7,337 nt of DNA, taken from the NCBI GenBank assembly GCA_002305925.1, contig DBRL01000003.1, positions 1 through 7,337 on the forward strand, in the 5' to 3' direction. Made by a program: the position numbers and the translations under genes. This document shows, in pieces, positions 6,077 to 7,337 of this stretch; position 1 is the first letter of the stretch, and every line of letters begins with the position of its first letter. The stretch comes from Candidatus Peregrinibacteria bacterium UBA1369. GTDB taxonomy: Bacteria > Patescibacteriota > Gracilibacteria > UBA1369. The notes under the pieces are model-generated. The model ran no database searches and was not told where the DNA came from. It saw nothing but the letters and a program-made list of their open reading frames with translations.

Positions 6077-7228
6077 ATGCTAAAAACGTTGGAGCTGGAA
6101 AATTTCAGGAATTATCAGAAGCTGAAGCTGGACTTCGGCCGACAGGCCGGTCTGACCTATCTGATCGGCGACAATGGCCAGGGAAAAACCAATTTACTGG
6201 AATCCATCTATATGTTGGCACTGGCCAAATCTTTCCGCGTGTCCGAGGAGGACAGCCTGATCCATTGGGACAGCCAGTTCGCGCGGGTAAGAGGTGTTTT
6301 TGCGGAGGCTGAGGCTGGGGTGGAGGCTGGCGCGACGGCGCGAGACCTGCAGCTGGAAATGTTTTTGGGGCGGCCGCCGCAGCCCGGCCGCGTCTGTAAA
6401 ATTAACGGCGTCAAGACTGCCGTCGGTGCTTTTTTGGGACAAGTGAGAGTGGTTTTTTTCCACCCCGAGGATTTGAATATGCTTTATCTGGGGCCGGATC
6501 TGCGGCGCCGCTACCTGGACGTGCTGCTGGTTCAAAAAAACCGCGCCTATTTCGAGGCGCTGCGCCGTTTTCGGCGTCTGAAGGAACAGCGCAACGCCCT
6601 GCTGGTCTCGATACGCGAACGGCGAGCCGGCGAGGAGCAGCTGGAAATCTGGGACCAACAACTGGTGCCGGAAGGCGTCACACTTTGGCGGGAAAGGACC
6701 TGCGTACTTGATTTTTTACAGCAGCGGCTCGGCGCGCGCTACAGCGAAATTTCCGGCAAAATGACGCGGCTGGATTTAACCTACATCAACAGCTTGGGGC
6801 TCGATTTGACGCAGATGCCGGGTGATGATGTTCTGGCGAAACTTTATGCTGAACGGTTGTGGCAATCACGCCAACGCGACATTGCTTCCGGACATACGCA
6901 GGTGGGACCGCACCGCGATGACGTGCTGATCATCCTGGAGGGCATCCCGATCGTCCGCCACGCTTCCCGCGGGGAATTTCGCACCATACTGCTGGCCCTG
7001 AAACTGATTGAGATGGATTATTTTGCCGGGGACGGCAGGCGACCATTGCTGCTGCTGGACGATGTTTTTTCCGAACTGGACTATCAGCGCCAGCGCTATC
7101 TGCTGGAGCGGGTGGTCGATTTCCAGACCTTTATCGCCACTACCAAAGATTCAGCCGTGATCAACCGCGAAAAGTTGCTCGCGGGGGATGTGGTGGAAGT
7201 GGCAGGCGGCGTGGCTGGGAGAGGATAG
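6077..7228 (+). CDS. recF: RecF, DNA replication and repair protein
   Basis: RecF is an SMC/ABC-like ATPase that acts with RecO and RecR to load RecA at single-stranded gaps behind stalled forks. The 383-residue product starts with the typical MLKTLELENFRNY. Walker A is GDNGQGKTN (31-39), the conserved FFHPEDL lies at 127-133, GPHRDD at 277-282, the ABC signature region HASRGEFR at 295-302, and Walker B LLLLDDVFSELD at 324-335. The signature is usually close to ASQGQQR, so R298, E300 and F301 are departures. A low-complexity Ala/Glu/Gly stretch (about 75-88), coded by GAGGCT repeats, accounts for part of the extra length. The last dozen residues (VVEVAGGVAGRG) lie where base composition changes abruptly, so the C-terminus may be wrong. 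The usual neighbours dnaA, dnaN and gyrB are absent; it diverges from prsW and has its own promoter. No Shine-Dalgarno sequence is evident before the ATG at 6077. Confidence 0.96.
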   Translation: MLKTLELENFRNYQKLKLDFGRQAGLTYLIGDNGQGKTNLLESIYMLALAKSFRVSEEDSLIHWDSQFARVRGVFAEAEAGVEAGATARDLQLEMFLGRPPQPGRVCKINGVKTAVGAFLGQVRVVFFHPEDLNMLYLGPDLRRRYLDVLLVQKNRAYFEALRRFRRLKEQRNALLVSIRERRAGEEQLEIWDQQLVPEGVTLWRERTCVLDFLQQRLGARYSEISGKMTRLDLTYINSLGLDLTQMPGDDVLAKLYAERLWQSRQRDIASGHTQVGPHRDDVLIILEGIPIVRHASRGEFRTILLALKLIEMDYFAGDGRRPLLLLDDVFSELDYQRQRYLLERVVDFQTFIATTKDSAVINREKLLAGDVVEVAGGVAGRG

Positions 7229-7337
7229 GGGGAGCTGATGCGCGGGTGGTTGCGCTAGTGCGGCGCGGTGGGGGTGGTCGTGCGTGTTGTGCGTGCGGGC
7301 GGCTGAGCCAGTGCGGCTCGAGAGTGCTGGCGGCCGC
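7229..7337. other. G-rich terminal segment of unusual composition, ending at a NotI sequence
   Basis: This end segment is strongly G-rich, with 48 consecutive bases (7258-7305) lacking any A, unlike the rest of the window. CTCGAG (XhoI) occurs at 7317-7322 and GCGGCCGC (NotI) occupies the final eight bases, 7330-7337. No gene is evident. A GGGGGAG ribosome-binding-like sequence precedes an ATG at 7238-7240, but the frame stops after six codons (MRGWLR). It may be a poorly resolved contig or clone end or a broken downstream gene. Confidence 0.6.

Overview
This 7.3 kb window is an ordinary bacterial chromosomal segment with six recognisable coding regions. Order and orientation are: partial gene of unknown family (+), small zinc-ribbon protein (-), excisionase-type HTH protein (-), uvrA (-), PrsW-family membrane protease (-), recF (+). 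Coding GC is moderate, genes are compact and mostly monocistronic, and one intergenic stretch is very AT-rich. The unknown-family gene, the short HTH/zinc-ribbon pair and the PrsW protein would suit an uncultivated lineage such as Patescibacteria (CPR). That placement is a low-confidence impression with no rRNA or marker phylogeny behind it.

Bases 1-1020: the 3' part of a helix-rich, cysteine-containing protein that is open to the left edge of the window. It ends at a stem-loop that probably terminates transcription in both directions between convergent genes. Bases 1038-1660: a two-gene minus-strand unit, HTH regulator then a 59-residue zinc-ribbon protein. It has a good sigma70-type promoter (TTGAAG-17-TAAAAT) and a perfect 12-bp inverted repeat on the predicted start of transcription, which suggests autoregulation. 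Bases 1660-1984: AT-rich spacer with repeated TTTATTTAATTC-like units and no gene.

Bases 1985-5097: uvrA with its own promoter, an upstream A-tract and a leader of about 130 nt. The UvrA protein has both ATPase modules, but two of the expected N-terminal cysteine pairs are replaced. Bases 5098-6076: a PrsW-like intramembrane protease gene, then a compact divergent promoter region shared with recF that carries inverted and direct GGCAGT elements. Bases 6077-7228: recF, complete apart from doubt about its last residues. Bases 7229-7337: a G-rich end with odd composition that finishes exactly on a NotI recognition sequence, possibly an assembly, cloning or read-end artefact.

UvrA (nucleotide excision repair damage sensor) and RecF (gap repair by RecA loading) form a DNA-repair theme, but they are transcribed separately and in opposite directions. 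Nothing here is a clear new defence or mobile system. The most interesting signals are regulatory: the HTH/zinc-ribbon unit with its palindrome, the prsW-recF divergent control region, the identical CCGGCCA-N5-ATG arrangement before uvrA and prsW, and the cysteine losses in UvrA.
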